In this document: in pieces, positions 8,310 through 16,498 of the stretch | Numbering within the stretch: the stretch's first letter is position 1 | How the letters are laid out: every line of letters starts with the position of its first letter | Source of the DNA: Geothrix sp. PMB-07 | GTDB lineage: Bacteria > Acidobacteriota > Holophagae > Holophagales > Holophagaceae | NCBI RefSeq assembly: GCF_030758935.1 | Contig: NZ_CP132333.1 | Location: 2,480,992-2,544,991, forward strand | Direction: 5' to 3' | Length of the DNA: 64,000 nucleotides | The notes under the pieces: model-generated | Database searches by the model: none | What the model saw: the letters and a program-made list of their open reading frames with translations, nothing else | Told to the model about the DNA's origin: nothing | Made by a program: the position numbers and the translations under genes

Positions 8310-9157
8310 GGGCGCTTCTCCGCTGAGGTGCGCAGCAGCGCCTCCATGCGGTCCAGCCGTTGCCGGAAATCATCGGAGAGTTCCTCCACCTTTTCGTGCA
8401 GGTGGGCGATTTCCAGCTCGGCCTTCACGTTGATTTCGTATTCCACATCATCGCGGATGTGGTCTTTGGCCGCCTGCCGGTTCTGGGCCAGCAGCACGAG
8501 GATCGACAGGATGATGGCCTCCAGTGACACCACCATGGTGAGGAATCCGAAGGGATAGGGATCGAACGAGGCCCGGCCGCTCACGTTGAGGTAGATCCAC
8601 ACCGCGAACCAGCCCGCATTGATGAGCAGGAAAGTCATGCTGCCCGAAAAGGCGGCGATCCAGTCGGTGAGTCGCTCCAGCAGTGAGCGTTGGTCGTCGA
8701 TCTCATCCTGCACGTTGCGGGCCACGCGGGTGCGCAGCAGCAGATCGGCTTTGCGGGTCATGGCGCCCATGGCCCCCAGCAGGTGCAGGGCTGCTTCGGG
8801 TTTCCGGGTGACCAGCAGCAGCAGGTCCGCACGGTCCAATTCCAGCAGGTCCGTGGGGATGATGGCCGTGGCCGTGGCCGTACGGGTGCCCTCATCCAGC
8901 ATGGCCAGTTCGCCGAAGACATCGCCGCGGTGGCGTCCCGTGAGCACGATCTTCTGCCCGGCCCGGTCCACGACTGAGATTTCGATTTCGCCGGAAACCA
9001 CGATGTACATGGCCTCGCCGGGATCCCCCGCCTTGAAGAGGGTCTCGCCGGGTTGGAGGCGCCGCAGATCCACTGCCTGGGCCAGGAGGTCCAGTTCCTC
9101 GGGCCTCAGGGCTGCGAACAGGGGAAGGTCAGCCAACAGGGCGGCATCGGCGGCCAT
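8306..9157 (-). CDS. cyclic nucleotide-binding domain plus DUF1003 membrane protein
   Basis: Residues about 8-125 form a cyclic-nucleotide-binding domain of the CRP/PKA fold, with the phosphate-binding-cassette-like GDVFGELAMLDEGTRTATA. Then follow a linker and a DUF1003 domain with two membrane segments (about 170-190 and 205-225), and a charged coiled tail. Proteins of this layout are thought to be membrane sensors; no DNA-binding domain is present. ATG 9157 has GGAG at the right distance; a TTG at 9169 is the alternative. It is transcribed alone, converging on the EamA gene. Confidence 0.8.
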   Translation of the reverse strand: MAADAALLADLPLFAALRPEELDLLAQAVDLRRLQPGETLFKAGDPGEAMYIVVSGEIEISVVDRAGQKIVLTGRHRGDVFGELAMLDEGTRTATATAIIPTDLLELDRADLLLLVTRKPEAALHLLGAMGAMTRKADLLLRTRVARNVQDEIDDQRSLLERLTDWIAAFSGSMTFLLINAGWFAVWIYLNVSGRASFDPYPFGFLTMVVSLEAIILSILVLLAQNRQAAKDHIRDDVEYEINVKAELEIAHLHEKVEELSDDFRQRLDRMEALLRTSAEKRP

Positions 9158-9260
9158 GGGTGTCTCCAAAAGGGGATGGAGCCAACCTATCGCACTCGGG
9201 GCCTCTCTGCCGATCCAAAAGACGCGGGGTTCAGTCTATTCGGCTCGAGGAATGGCGCAG

Positions 9261-10949
9261 TCACCCATCGAGGGCATGGAGGCTGAAGCAGACTTCATTG
9301 CCCGCCTCGTTGAAGGTGAGATCCTGGCCCAGGGCCTTGAGCAGCAGCAGCCCCCGGCCTGAAAGCTTGTCCGGGGTGTCCGCCATGTCGGCAAGGTACT
9401 GGCGCCAATCGAAACCCCGGCCTGGATCCGCCATGCGTGCCAGCAGGTGGGAGCAGACCCCATCGGGCCGGATGTGCAGGCTAACCTGGAGCTCAAGCGC
9501 CTCATGGCCACAAGCCTTCAGGCGGGACCTGCGCTCCAGGTCGTAGCGCTCGAAATCCACTTCCTTGAGAGCGGAATCCAGTTGAAGCACGCCGTGATCC
9601 ACGGCATTGATGATGGTTTCCGACAGCAGCAAGGCCAGGTTCTGGGCCATGCTCCTGGAAACGCCATGGCGCCCCAGGAAGCCCACCAGCGTCGAGCCCA
9701 TCTCCTGGTAGGCCGGTACGTTGGGGTGGAAGCGCAAGCACAGATCCAAGGTCCGTCCCTCAAGAACCTCAGGGGTCGTTCTCTGCTCGGATGCAGCGGG
9801 AACAGCCCAATCGGGTTCAAAGGGCCAAAGGCACCAGCTCACGTCGTCGGCAAGATCGAGGTTCCCGATCCTCTGTTCCACCAGGGCGCGCAGGCGGCCG
9901 GTGAACCCTTCGAGCCCGCCGGACCGGAAGGTATCCAGGATCTGCGCTTCGTCCACGATGTCGGTGAGGCCATCGCTGCAGGCAAAGAAGCAGTCGCCAG
10001 GGGCCATCCGGACCCGCCCCACCGCGGGTGCGCCAAGATCCTTCTGGATGCCCAGAGGGATGCCCGTGGAAGGGAATTTCACCACAGCGCCATCGCCACG
10101 GAGCACAAAGGCATCGGGCATGGCCGCGTTGATCACGAAGAACTCTCTCGTATGCCAGTCCATGCGGAAGAGAACGGCGCACGAGAACCGCCCCAGGGGA
10201 AGCAGGTGGATCAGCTTCTCGTTGATTTCCTCAAGGATGCTCAGAAGCGGGAAATTCCTGGCCGCCAGCGCGTTGAACACATCCAAGGTCGGAATGCCGG
10301 AGATGCCCGCCATCAGCCCGTGTCCCATGGGATCGCAGACCATGCCGAAATGGATGCCGGGCGCACCCGCCCGGTAGGTGCAGATATCTCCATTGATGCG
10401 GCGGGTGGCCAGGGTCTCCATCACAAAGCCCCGCGGCAGTGATGCTTTCCCTGGCTCCAGCAGCCGGTTCAACACATGCTTGACCACGGCGATTTCATCA
10501 CGTTCTTCGGCCTCACGCGCGGCCTGGCTCGCATGGGCCGCCACCAGCTCCGCCGTGGCCCGGATGCGGATGCGCAGTTCCGGGATGGTGAAGGGTTTGA
10601 TGAGGAAATCCTCGGCCCCGGCTTCCAGGCAATCCTTCAGCACCTCCACCTCGCCATGCCCCGTGAAAACCACCACGGGGACGGTGGTCCGCGTCTGGCC
10701 CTCGGCCGACAAGGCGCGGATTCTCTGCGTAAACTCGGCGCCGCTCATTCCCGGCATCGAGTAGTCGGTCAAGACCAGATCAGGAGCCTGGGCCTGGAAG
10801 AACGCCAACCCTTCTTTGCCGTCCCGGGCCAGGATCACCTCGAACCCATCCATTTCCAGGGCCGCCCGGACAAGCCTGCGCGTGATGGGATCGTCATCCA
10901 CCACGAGGATCTTCAGGCCATGCGCAGCATTGAGAGGGGCAGCCGTCAT
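9261..10949 (-). CDS. response regulator with SpoIIE-type PP2C phosphatase and RsbW-like HATPase domain
   Basis: Three domains in one 562-residue protein. Residues 12-130 are a receiver (VVDDDP, phosphoacceptor Asp in VLTDYSMPG, Lys in LIKPF). About 165-365 is a PP2C/SpoIIE phosphatase (CDPMGHGLMAG, ACSDGLTDIVD). About 400-560 is an HATPase_c_2 anti-sigma-type kinase domain (ETIINAVDHG, DPGRGFDW, GRGLLLLKAL). In partner-switching systems the phosphatase reactivates a STAS antagonist and the kinase inactivates it; both opposing activities sit in this chain. It is the last gene of a three-gene leftward unit after an MCP-like gene and a STAS gene, which are its likely partners. Confidence 0.88.
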   Translation of the reverse strand: MTAAPLNAAHGLKILVVDDDPITRRLVRAALEMDGFEVILARDGKEGLAFFQAQAPDLVLTDYSMPGMSGAEFTQRIRALSAEGQTRTTVPVVVFTGHGEVEVLKDCLEAGAEDFLIKPFTIPELRIRIRATAELVAAHASQAAREAEERDEIAVVKHVLNRLLEPGKASLPRGFVMETLATRRINGDICTYRAGAPGIHFGMVCDPMGHGLMAGISGIPTLDVFNALAARNFPLLSILEEINEKLIHLLPLGRFSCAVLFRMDWHTREFFVINAAMPDAFVLRGDGAVVKFPSTGIPLGIQKDLGAPAVGRVRMAPGDCFFACSDGLTDIVDEAQILDTFRSGGLEGFTGRLRALVEQRIGNLDLADDVSWCLWPFEPDWAVPAASEQRTTPEVLEGRTLDLCLRFHPNVPAYQEMGSTLVGFLGRHGVSRSMAQNLALLLSETIINAVDHGVLQLDSALKEVDFERYDLERRSRLKACGHEALELQVSLHIRPDGVCSHLLARMADPGRGFDWRQYLADMADTPDKLSGRGLLLLKALGQDLTFNEAGNEVCFSLHALDG

Positions 10950-11001
10950 GAATCGCCTTTCGGCGGCGGGAGGCGGGTTCGGCGCCTCGCCAGGCCAGAG
11001 G

Positions 11002-11310
11002 TCAGGAAAGAATGGGCACCAGCTTGCTGAAGTTCACGATCTTGAGCACTTCATCCACCTGGGCCGAGGGCCGGACAATGGCCAGTTCCTTTTGAGCCGC
11101 CTGCGCCCTCTGCCTGAAGTAGAGGATCATCCCCAACACGCTGGAATCCAGAAAGGTCACGCCGGACATATCAAGCTGGATGCGTGTGGTGGAAGGGTGA
11201 TCGAGCGCGGCGAGGGTGGCGGCCCGGAATTCGGGGTAGACACCATAGGCCAACCGTCCGTCGAGGAAAACGGTGGCGCAGCCTGCATCCACCACAGTCT
11301 TGTAATCCAT
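11002..11310 (-). CDS. STAS-domain anti-sigma factor antagonist
   Basis: A single STAS domain of 102 residues, the size of RsbV/SpoIIAA. The conserved phosphorylatable serine lies in FLDSSVLGM near residue 56. In this family the unphosphorylated protein binds a serine kinase (anti-sigma) and frees its target. The gene is nine bases from the MCP-like gene upstream and about 50 bases from the REC-SpoIIE-HATPase gene downstream, so the substrate, kinase and phosphatase are encoded together. A G-rich ribosome site precedes ATG 11310. No sigma factor gene is in the window, so the output target is unknown. Confidence 0.9.
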   Translation of the reverse strand: MDYKTVVDAGCATVFLDGRLAYGVYPEFRAATLAALDHPSTTRIQLDMSGVTFLDSSVLGMILYFRQRAQAAQKELAIVRPSAQVDEVLKIVNFSKLVPILS

Positions 11311-11319
11311 GATCCCCCC

Positions 11320-12468
11320 TCAGAACAATTCGACGTCGCCTGAATCCATGGATGCGGCTTGCACGGAGTTGTGGGCATTCACCCCAAAAGCCTCGAACTC
11401 CACCGCGGCCTGGGTGAGGAGATCCACCAGTGGCAGCTCGCCCCGGTCCACTTCGTTGGCGAGGGCTTGAAGCTTCGCTGCAAGCACCGCCAGCTGCCCC
11501 GACCCCACCCCCACGCGCTGCAGGATCTGGCGCACCATGTCCTCAAATTGCAGGGCCTGGATGGAGCGCCCCACTTGGGCCGTCACCGCCTTGCCAATGT
11601 CTTCCATGCGGGCCACCAGGGCCTGGGCTCGGATCTCACTCTGGCTGATGGCGGTCACCATGGTTTCAGCCAACTGCTTGGACCGGATGATCTCGTTGAA
11701 ATCATTGGAAGCGATGAGACTGGCCTGGGCCGAGGCGCGGCTCAGGACCTCCTCGGTTTCCCGCACCTGTGCGGAGATCTGATCGCTGATCCGCCCGCTG
11801 CGGTCAGCCAGCTTCTGCACCTCGCCGGCCACCACCGAAAACCCCGCGCCGTACTTCCGGGCGTGGGCCGCTTCAATGCTGGCGTTGAGCGCCAGCATGT
11901 GGGTGCGGGTGGCCACTTCTGCCAGTTCGCCCAGCGACCCGCTCATGGAGGCGGAACGCCCCCGGATGCCTTCCATTTCATCCACCAGCTGGAAACTGGA
12001 TTTGCCGATCTCCATCATCGCCTGCACGAAAAGATCCAGCGTGCCCCGAATGGTCGTGGCGAAAGCCTCCACGGATTGGGTTTCCGTCTGGCCTTCCAGG
12101 CTCACCTCCAGCACGCGGTGAAGCTCCATGGCCAGCTCGTACTGATCGCGGGCGAGGACATCCAGCTCTTGAAGGGCTTCCCCAAAGCCCCGGACGGCCT
12201 CTCCCATCAACCCTTCGGCTTGCTGGAGTTTGAGACCCTGCTCCCGAACAGCCTCCTCAAGCACCCCTGCCTGAATTCTCAGAAAGGCCGCAAGGGGCCC
12301 GTTCAGCGTCTCTGGCGGATTGCCCTGGGATGGCGGCGGGAAGTCCACGGCCTCTGCCCCTGCCACCTTGCTCCGGAAAAATCCCACGCCAAACTCCAAA
12401 TCCTTGCGGTTGATGGTTTCCCGGGTAGCCCCGGACAGGGCTCGCGGGCCAGGACGGTTCCTCTTCAT
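11320..12468 (-). CDS. soluble methyl-accepting chemotaxis-like signalling protein
   Basis: 382 residues with no membrane segment. The C-terminal half has the coiled-coil hairpin tip of MCP signalling domains (ALNASIEAAHARKYGAGF, VVAGEVQKLADRS), the part that contacts CheW/CheA. The N-terminal region (1-100) is not a recognised sensor. It is the first gene of the partner-switching unit and may feed a cytoplasmic signal into it or into a chemotaxis-like array. No cheA or cheW gene is nearby. Confidence 0.8.
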   Translation of the reverse strand: MKRNRPGPRALSGATRETINRKDLEFGVGFFRSKVAGAEAVDFPPPSQGNPPETLNGPLAAFLRIQAGVLEEAVREQGLKLQQAEGLMGEAVRGFGEALQELDVLARDQYELAMELHRVLEVSLEGQTETQSVEAFATTIRGTLDLFVQAMMEIGKSSFQLVDEMEGIRGRSASMSGSLGELAEVATRTHMLALNASIEAAHARKYGAGFSVVAGEVQKLADRSGRISDQISAQVRETEEVLSRASAQASLIASNDFNEIIRSKQLAETMVTAISQSEIRAQALVARMEDIGKAVTAQVGRSIQALQFEDMVRQILQRVGVGSGQLAVLAAKLQALANEVDRGELPLVDLLTQAAVEFEAFGVNAHNSVQAASMDSGDVELF

Positions 12469-12569
12469 CGGAGGTTTCCATCCTCGGCATGAAGATGGAG
12501 AAGGCTTAAAACCCCGGTTTCGCCATCAGGTCCGTCACCATGCGCAAAATGGTGAATGCCGGAGTGCCC

Positions 12570-13547
12570 ATGACCAAGTCTGCCCCCCTGCGCGTCGCAA
12601 TCGTTCAACAGCCCCCGGTCTTCCTCAACCTGGAGGCCAGCCTGGCACGGGCCGAGACCCTCGTGGCGGAAGCAGCCCGGGCCGACGCCAAACTCGTCGC
12701 CTTTCCCGAAACCTGGCTGCCCGGCTACCCCGTGTGGCTGGATGAGGCACCCGATGCCGCCCGCTGGGACCATCCCGGCGCCAAGGCGCTGTACCAGCTG
12801 CTGGCGGAGCAATCCCTGCAGATCCCCGGTCCCCATGTCGACCGGCTGCGAGCCCTGGCCGCCCGGTATCGGGTGGACCTCGTCATGGGCGCCCACGAGC
12901 GCCGGGGCGGCACCCTCTACAACGTGATGCTCTTCCTGTCCGCCGACGGGGAGCGCCACGCGCTGCACCGCAAGCTCACGCCCACCTACACGGAGCGTCT
13001 CATCTGGGGCCAGGGCGATGGCAGCACCCTGGCCACCCTCGACACGGACCATGGCACCCTGGGCGGGCTCATCTGCTGGGAGCACTGGATGCCCCTGGCC
13101 CGCGCCGCCATGCACGCCAAGCACGAGGTGGTGCACGTGGCCCAGTGGCCCGCCGTGGGCGAGTTGCACCAGCTGGCAAGCCGTACCTACGCCTTCGAGG
13201 GCCAGTGCTTCGTGCTGGCGGCGGGCTGCGTCCTCAGCAAGGCGGATGTGCTCGATGGCCTGGCCAGTCTCAGCCAGACGTCAGGCCCCGCCTTCGAGAT
13301 GCTGGCCAGCATGCCCGGGGATGCCGGGCACCTCTACAAGAACGGCGGCAGTGCCATCATCGCCCCGGATGCCAGGTACCTGGTGCCCCCCAGCCATGAA
13401 GCCGCCATCCTCCATGCGGATCTGGATCCCAGCCTCGTGACGCAGGGGCACCTGGTGCTGGACACCGCCGGACACTACGCCCGCCCCGATGTGTTCCAAC
13501 TTAGTGTGGATACCCGATCCAAGGAGGGCGTGACTTACACCGCATAG
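12570..13547 (+). CDS. nitrilase (carbon-nitrogen hydrolase)
   Basis: A cytoplasmic carbon-nitrogen hydrolase of 325 residues. The catalytic triad of the family is visible: Glu in AFPETWLPGYP, Lys in HRKLTPT, Cys in GGLICWEHW. The CWEHW context matches true nitrilases (nitrile to acid plus ammonia) rather than amidases or ureidopropionases. I chose ATG 12570, which has GGAG eight bases upstream; ATGs at 12540 and 12549 are possible. It is divergent from the MCP-like gene and followed by a cluster of palindromes. Confidence 0.88.
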   Translation: MTKSAPLRVAIVQQPPVFLNLEASLARAETLVAEAARADAKLVAFPETWLPGYPVWLDEAPDAARWDHPGAKALYQLLAEQSLQIPGPHVDRLRALAARYRVDLVMGAHERRGGTLYNVMLFLSADGERHALHRKLTPTYTERLIWGQGDGSTLATLDTDHGTLGGLICWEHWMPLARAAMHAKHEVVHVAQWPAVGELHQLASRTYAFEGQCFVLAAGCVLSKADVLDGLASLSQTSGPAFEMLASMPGDAGHLYKNGGSAIIAPDARYLVPPSHEAAILHADLDPSLVTQGHLVLDTAGHYARPDVFQLSVDTRSKEGVTYTA

Positions 13548-13552
13548 AGGAA

Positions 13553-13825
13553 GTCACGGATTCACATAGACGGACACTGATCAGACTTGCTCTTGCCCCT
13601 TGTTCATCCGTGGCCGAAAAATAAAGGAATTTTGAAAGCGGAGGTGAGCGGAAGGGCTGAGGAAAGCTGAGAAAACCACATGCAGTTCTCAGCTCTCCTC
13701 CGCCCCTCGGCCACCCTCCGCTTATTCCATTCCTTTTCTACCGGTGGGTCCGAAGGAAACGCATGAGCCGCGGGTTCACGCGGATGGAACCAGACCGATA
13801 TTCATCCGTTTTTCATCCGCGTGAG
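13553..13825. repeat. cluster of three different palindromes in the nitrilase / SnoaL gap
   Basis: The gap between the nitrilase gene and the leftward SnoaL-like gene holds three imperfect inverted repeats side by side. 13553-13617 has arms CACGGATTCACATAGACGG and TTCATCCGTGGCC. About 13624-13736 has arms near AAAGCGGAGGTGAGCGG and CCACCCTCCGCTTATTCC, with GCTGAGAA/TTCTCAGC at the inner end. About 13771-13825 has arms GGTTCACGCGGATGGA and TCATCCGCGTGAGC. The first and third belong to the CACGGAT-type family; the second is another sequence. No gene is visible here. Confidence 0.6.
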
Positions 13826-13836
13826 CATTTGGATCA

Positions 13837-14256
13837 TCATTCCCCGTGAGTGGAACCGCCGAACCGCGGCACGGTGCGGATGTAGCTCCGCTTGGCGACG
13901 ACCAGGCCCTCGCGCAACTGGATGTGGTCGATGCCATGCCGCACTTCACGCACCTCGGGCCGATCCCCCGGCGGCACGGGCCAATCCAGGGACCACTCGA
14001 AGCTGAAGGCCTGACGAACCTGATCCACGCAAAGCGCCTTCAGGTCGAAGCGGAAGTCCCCGTGCGCCTCGAACCAGGGCCCCCACGCCTTGACCAAGGC
14101 CGCCTTGCCCCGTACCACGCGGCCATTCCAGTGCTCGAACACCACCTCCTCGGCCATGCTCTGCAGCACGCCCTCCAGATCATGGCGGTTCCAGGCCTCC
14201 AGCCAGGCACGCAGGAAGGTTTCGATGCCGCTGGCGTCAAGCTCCTTGCCGGCCAT
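13837..14256 (-). CDS. SnoaL/NTF2-like protein
   Basis: A 139-residue protein with the NTF2-like fold pattern of the SnoaL-like family: an N-terminal helix pair (IETFLRAWLEAWNRHDLEGVLQSMAEEVVFEHWNG) followed by beta strands. Such proteins are polyketide-cyclase-like, isomerases or orphan binders; no catalytic role can be given. ATG 14256 has a strong GGAGGTGA site. It lies 21 bases downstream of truB in the same direction and could be co-transcribed with rbfA-truB. Confidence 0.7.
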   Translation of the reverse strand: MAGKELDASGIETFLRAWLEAWNRHDLEGVLQSMAEEVVFEHWNGRVVRGKAALVKAWGPWFEAHGDFRFDLKALCVDQVRQAFSFEWSLDWPVPPGDRPEVREVRHGIDHIQLREGLVVAKRSYIRTVPRFGGSTHGE

Positions 14257-14277
14257 GGGGTCACCTCCAACGGCGCG

Positions 14278-15174
14278 CTACAGCCCGCCGCGCAAATTGG
14301 CGAAGGTGCGCCATCCATCCTCGACGGGCTTCAGCAGGGCCACCAGGCGCCCTTCATGCAGGGCCCGCAGCGGCGCACCCGGATCAGGGAAACCCTCCGG
14401 CAGCGTCCAAGTGGGAGGATGGGATTCGCCTGCACCGATGGCCCGGCCGTGGCCCAGATGATCCGCCTCGTCGTCGGTGAGTTCCCGGAAGGGGCACCAT
14501 GGCAGCAGGTCGGTGCCCTTGATCAGCCATTCCGCGCCTGCTCCGGGGTCGGTCCAGGGGCCGATGGCCGTGCGGCGCAGGGCCGAAAGGTGGGCTCCGC
14601 AGCCCAGGGCGCGGCCCAGGTCCCGGGCCAGGCTGCGCACGTAGAAGCCACCCCGGCAGGTGATCTCCAGGCGGCTGGTGCGCGGCAGATCGTGGCTGAG
14701 CCAGCGGGCCGACAGCAGGAAGACGCGGCTGGGCTTCATGAGCACGATCTCGCCGCGGTGGGCCTTCTTGTAGGCGGCCTCTCCATCAATCTTCTTGGCG
14801 CTGGTGGCTGGGGGCACCTGGTCGGTCCAGCCCAAGAAGGGCGCCAGCGAGGCATCGAGGGCCTCGGGGCTCAGCTCAGGCAGCACGGGTTCTCCCAGAG
14901 GCAGCCCCTGATGGTCGCAAGTGTCGGTCTCCTGGCCCCAGGCCACTTCGGCCACATAGGCTTTTGGCAGCGGATGCATGAGCTCCATGAGCCGCGTGGC
15001 CTGGCCCGCCAGCACCAGCAGCAGGCCATCGGCAAAGGGATCCAGGGTGCCGCCGTGCCCCAGGGCCAGCTTCTTCTGCCCGGCCTCGAAGGCCCGGCGC
15101 TTGAAGCCCCGGATCACGTCAAAGCTGCTCTGCCCCACGGTCTTGTGGACGAGGTGGATGCCGGATTCGATCAT
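14278..15174 (-). CDS. truB: tRNA pseudouridine(55) synthase TruB
   Basis: Converts U55 in the T-loop of tRNAs to pseudouridine. The catalytic motif GHGGTLDPFADG is at about residues 40-51 (Asp is the nucleophile), with KAYVAEVAWGQETDT and a conserved RSLARDLG further on. At 298 residues it has the usual length. Its start overlaps the rbfA stop by an ATGA, the common rbfA-truB arrangement of bacterial infB operons, although infB is not present here. Confidence 0.95.
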   Translation of the reverse strand: MIESGIHLVHKTVGQSSFDVIRGFKRRAFEAGQKKLALGHGGTLDPFADGLLLVLAGQATRLMELMHPLPKAYVAEVAWGQETDTCDHQGLPLGEPVLPELSPEALDASLAPFLGWTDQVPPATSAKKIDGEAAYKKAHRGEIVLMKPSRVFLLSARWLSHDLPRTSRLEITCRGGFYVRSLARDLGRALGCGAHLSALRRTAIGPWTDPGAGAEWLIKGTDLLPWCPFRELTDDEADHLGHGRAIGAGESHPPTWTLPEGFPDPGAPLRALHEGRLVALLKPVEDGWRTFANLRGGL

Positions 15175-15590
15175 CAGGCTTCCGGTTTTCCCGAGGTGGC
15201 TTCGGTTTCTGCTTCAGGTTCCACCGGCCGGGCGGCCCGCTCCTTCTCGATTTCCGAAAGGAGTGTCTCCATGTGGTTGCCCTCTTCCAGAGTGCCGTCA
15301 GGGAAGAAGCGCAGCTCGGGCACCCGCTTCATCTTGAGGCGCGAAGCCAGCTGGCTGCGGAGGAAGCCCGCCGCGCGGCCCAGGGCCTTGCGGGTGAGGC
15401 CATCCTGGGCTTCCTGGTCGCCGCCATTGGCGGGCAGCACGGTGAAATAGACCCGGGCCACGCTGCGATCCGGCGAAAGGCGCACCGCGGTGAGGGTGAG
15501 GAAACCCAGTTCCGGGTCGCGCAGCTCCCGCTGCACCAGCGTCGACAGAAGGAAATGGATTTGGTCTTCAAGGCGTTCAGGGCGTTGCAT
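15174..15590 (-). CDS. rbfA: 30S ribosome-binding factor RbfA
   Basis: A small KH-like protein (138 residues) that binds the immature 30S subunit and helps 16S rRNA 5'-end maturation, especially in the cold. The sequence has the family pattern around LVQRELRDPELGFLTLT and VARVYFTVL. The C-terminal 20 residues are an acidic, Pro-Glu-Ala-rich extension. ATG 15590 has AAGGAA upstream; the frame is open further upstream but runs into the divergent methyltransferase gene. It is coupled to truB by a four-base overlap. Confidence 0.9.
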   Translation of the reverse strand: MQRPERLEDQIHFLLSTLVQRELRDPELGFLTLTAVRLSPDRSVARVYFTVLPANGGDQEAQDGLTRKALGRAAGFLRSQLASRLKMKRVPELRFFPDGTLEEGNHMETLLSEIEKERAARPVEPEAETEATSGKPEA

Positions 15591-15641
15591 GAGGTTCCTT
15601 TGCAACATCCATTCTACCCGACCCGTCCCCCTTCCCCTTAG

Positions 15642-16421
15642 GTGGAGCGCCAGGCCGCATCCTTGGATACCCTGGGGTATTCGAAGGGCAGTGACTTGGC
15701 CGAGTGGTTTGAAGGGTGGTTTGACGAGGACTATGCGCAGCTCTACGCCCACCGGGACGCTGAGGAGGCGCGGGTGGCCGTGGGCCGCGCGCTGCGGGTG
15801 GCCCCGGAGCTGAGCGAAGGCCCCGTGCTGGATCTCGCCTGCGGGGCGGGTCGCCACCTGGAGATCCTGCGCCGGGCCAACCCCCTGGCCTTCGGCATGG
15901 ACCTGTCCCGGGTCCTGCTGGGCATGGCGCCCAGCGGCCTCCGGCCCTGGCTGCTGAGGGGCGACATGCGGCATCTGCCCGTGAAGCCCGGCTCCCTCCG
16001 CGGCATCTGCCTCTGGTTCACCCCCTTCGGCTATTTCTCAGATGAGGAAAACCGGGCCCTCATGTTGAACCTGGGCGCCACCTTGGGGGCTGGCGGGGTG
16101 CTGATCATGGATTATTTCAACGCCGACCTGCTGACGCGGACCCTGATTCCCGAAAACACGATTGAGCGCGGCGGCATCCGTGCCCAGAGTCGGCGCACGC
16201 TGGAAGGCAACCGTCTGGTGAAGCGCATGGTGCTCACCCGCCTGGACACGGGCGAAGTCCGCGATGTCCAGGAGAGCGTGCGTCTTTACGCTCCCGATGA
16301 GCTGCAGGAAATGGCTGTCCGCGCGGGCCTGCGCCTGCGCCGCGTCCTGGGCACCTATGCGGGCGAGGCGTTCACGGAAGACAGTCCACGCTGGATCGGC
16401 ATTTTCGAAAAGGCCTGGTGA
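15642..16421 (+). CDS. class I SAM-dependent methyltransferase
   Basis: 259 residues with a Rossmann SAM-binding core: motif I VLDLACGAGRHLEIL at about residues 62-76, an acidic loop (GMDLS), and the post-core LRGDMRHLPV. The family resembles small-molecule or rRNA-type methyltransferases of the Methyltransf_25 kind; the substrate is unknown. The start used is GTG 15642, with no clear ribosome site; a later start is possible. It is divergent from rbfA and 77 bases upstream of pgk. Confidence 0.78.
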   Translation: MERQAASLDTLGYSKGSDLAEWFEGWFDEDYAQLYAHRDAEEARVAVGRALRVAPELSEGPVLDLACGAGRHLEILRRANPLAFGMDLSRVLLGMAPSGLRPWLLRGDMRHLPVKPGSLRGICLWFTPFGYFSDEENRALMLNLGATLGAGGVLIMDYFNADLLTRTLIPENTIERGGIRAQSRRTLEGNRLVKRMVLTRLDTGEVRDVQESVRLYAPDELQEMAVRAGLRLRRVLGTYAGEAFTEDSPRWIGIFEKAW

Positions 16422-16498
16422 GGTTTCCCGCCTGCCATCCATAGCCGACCCGCCGATCTTCCGTCAGAATGGAACCAACCTTGAACTCAGGAGCAGCC

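Noticed and set aside
13846-15450. 534-codon rightward frame opposite the SnoaL, truB and rbfA genes
   Set aside because: It spans three good leftward genes and has no motif; a GC-driven shadow.
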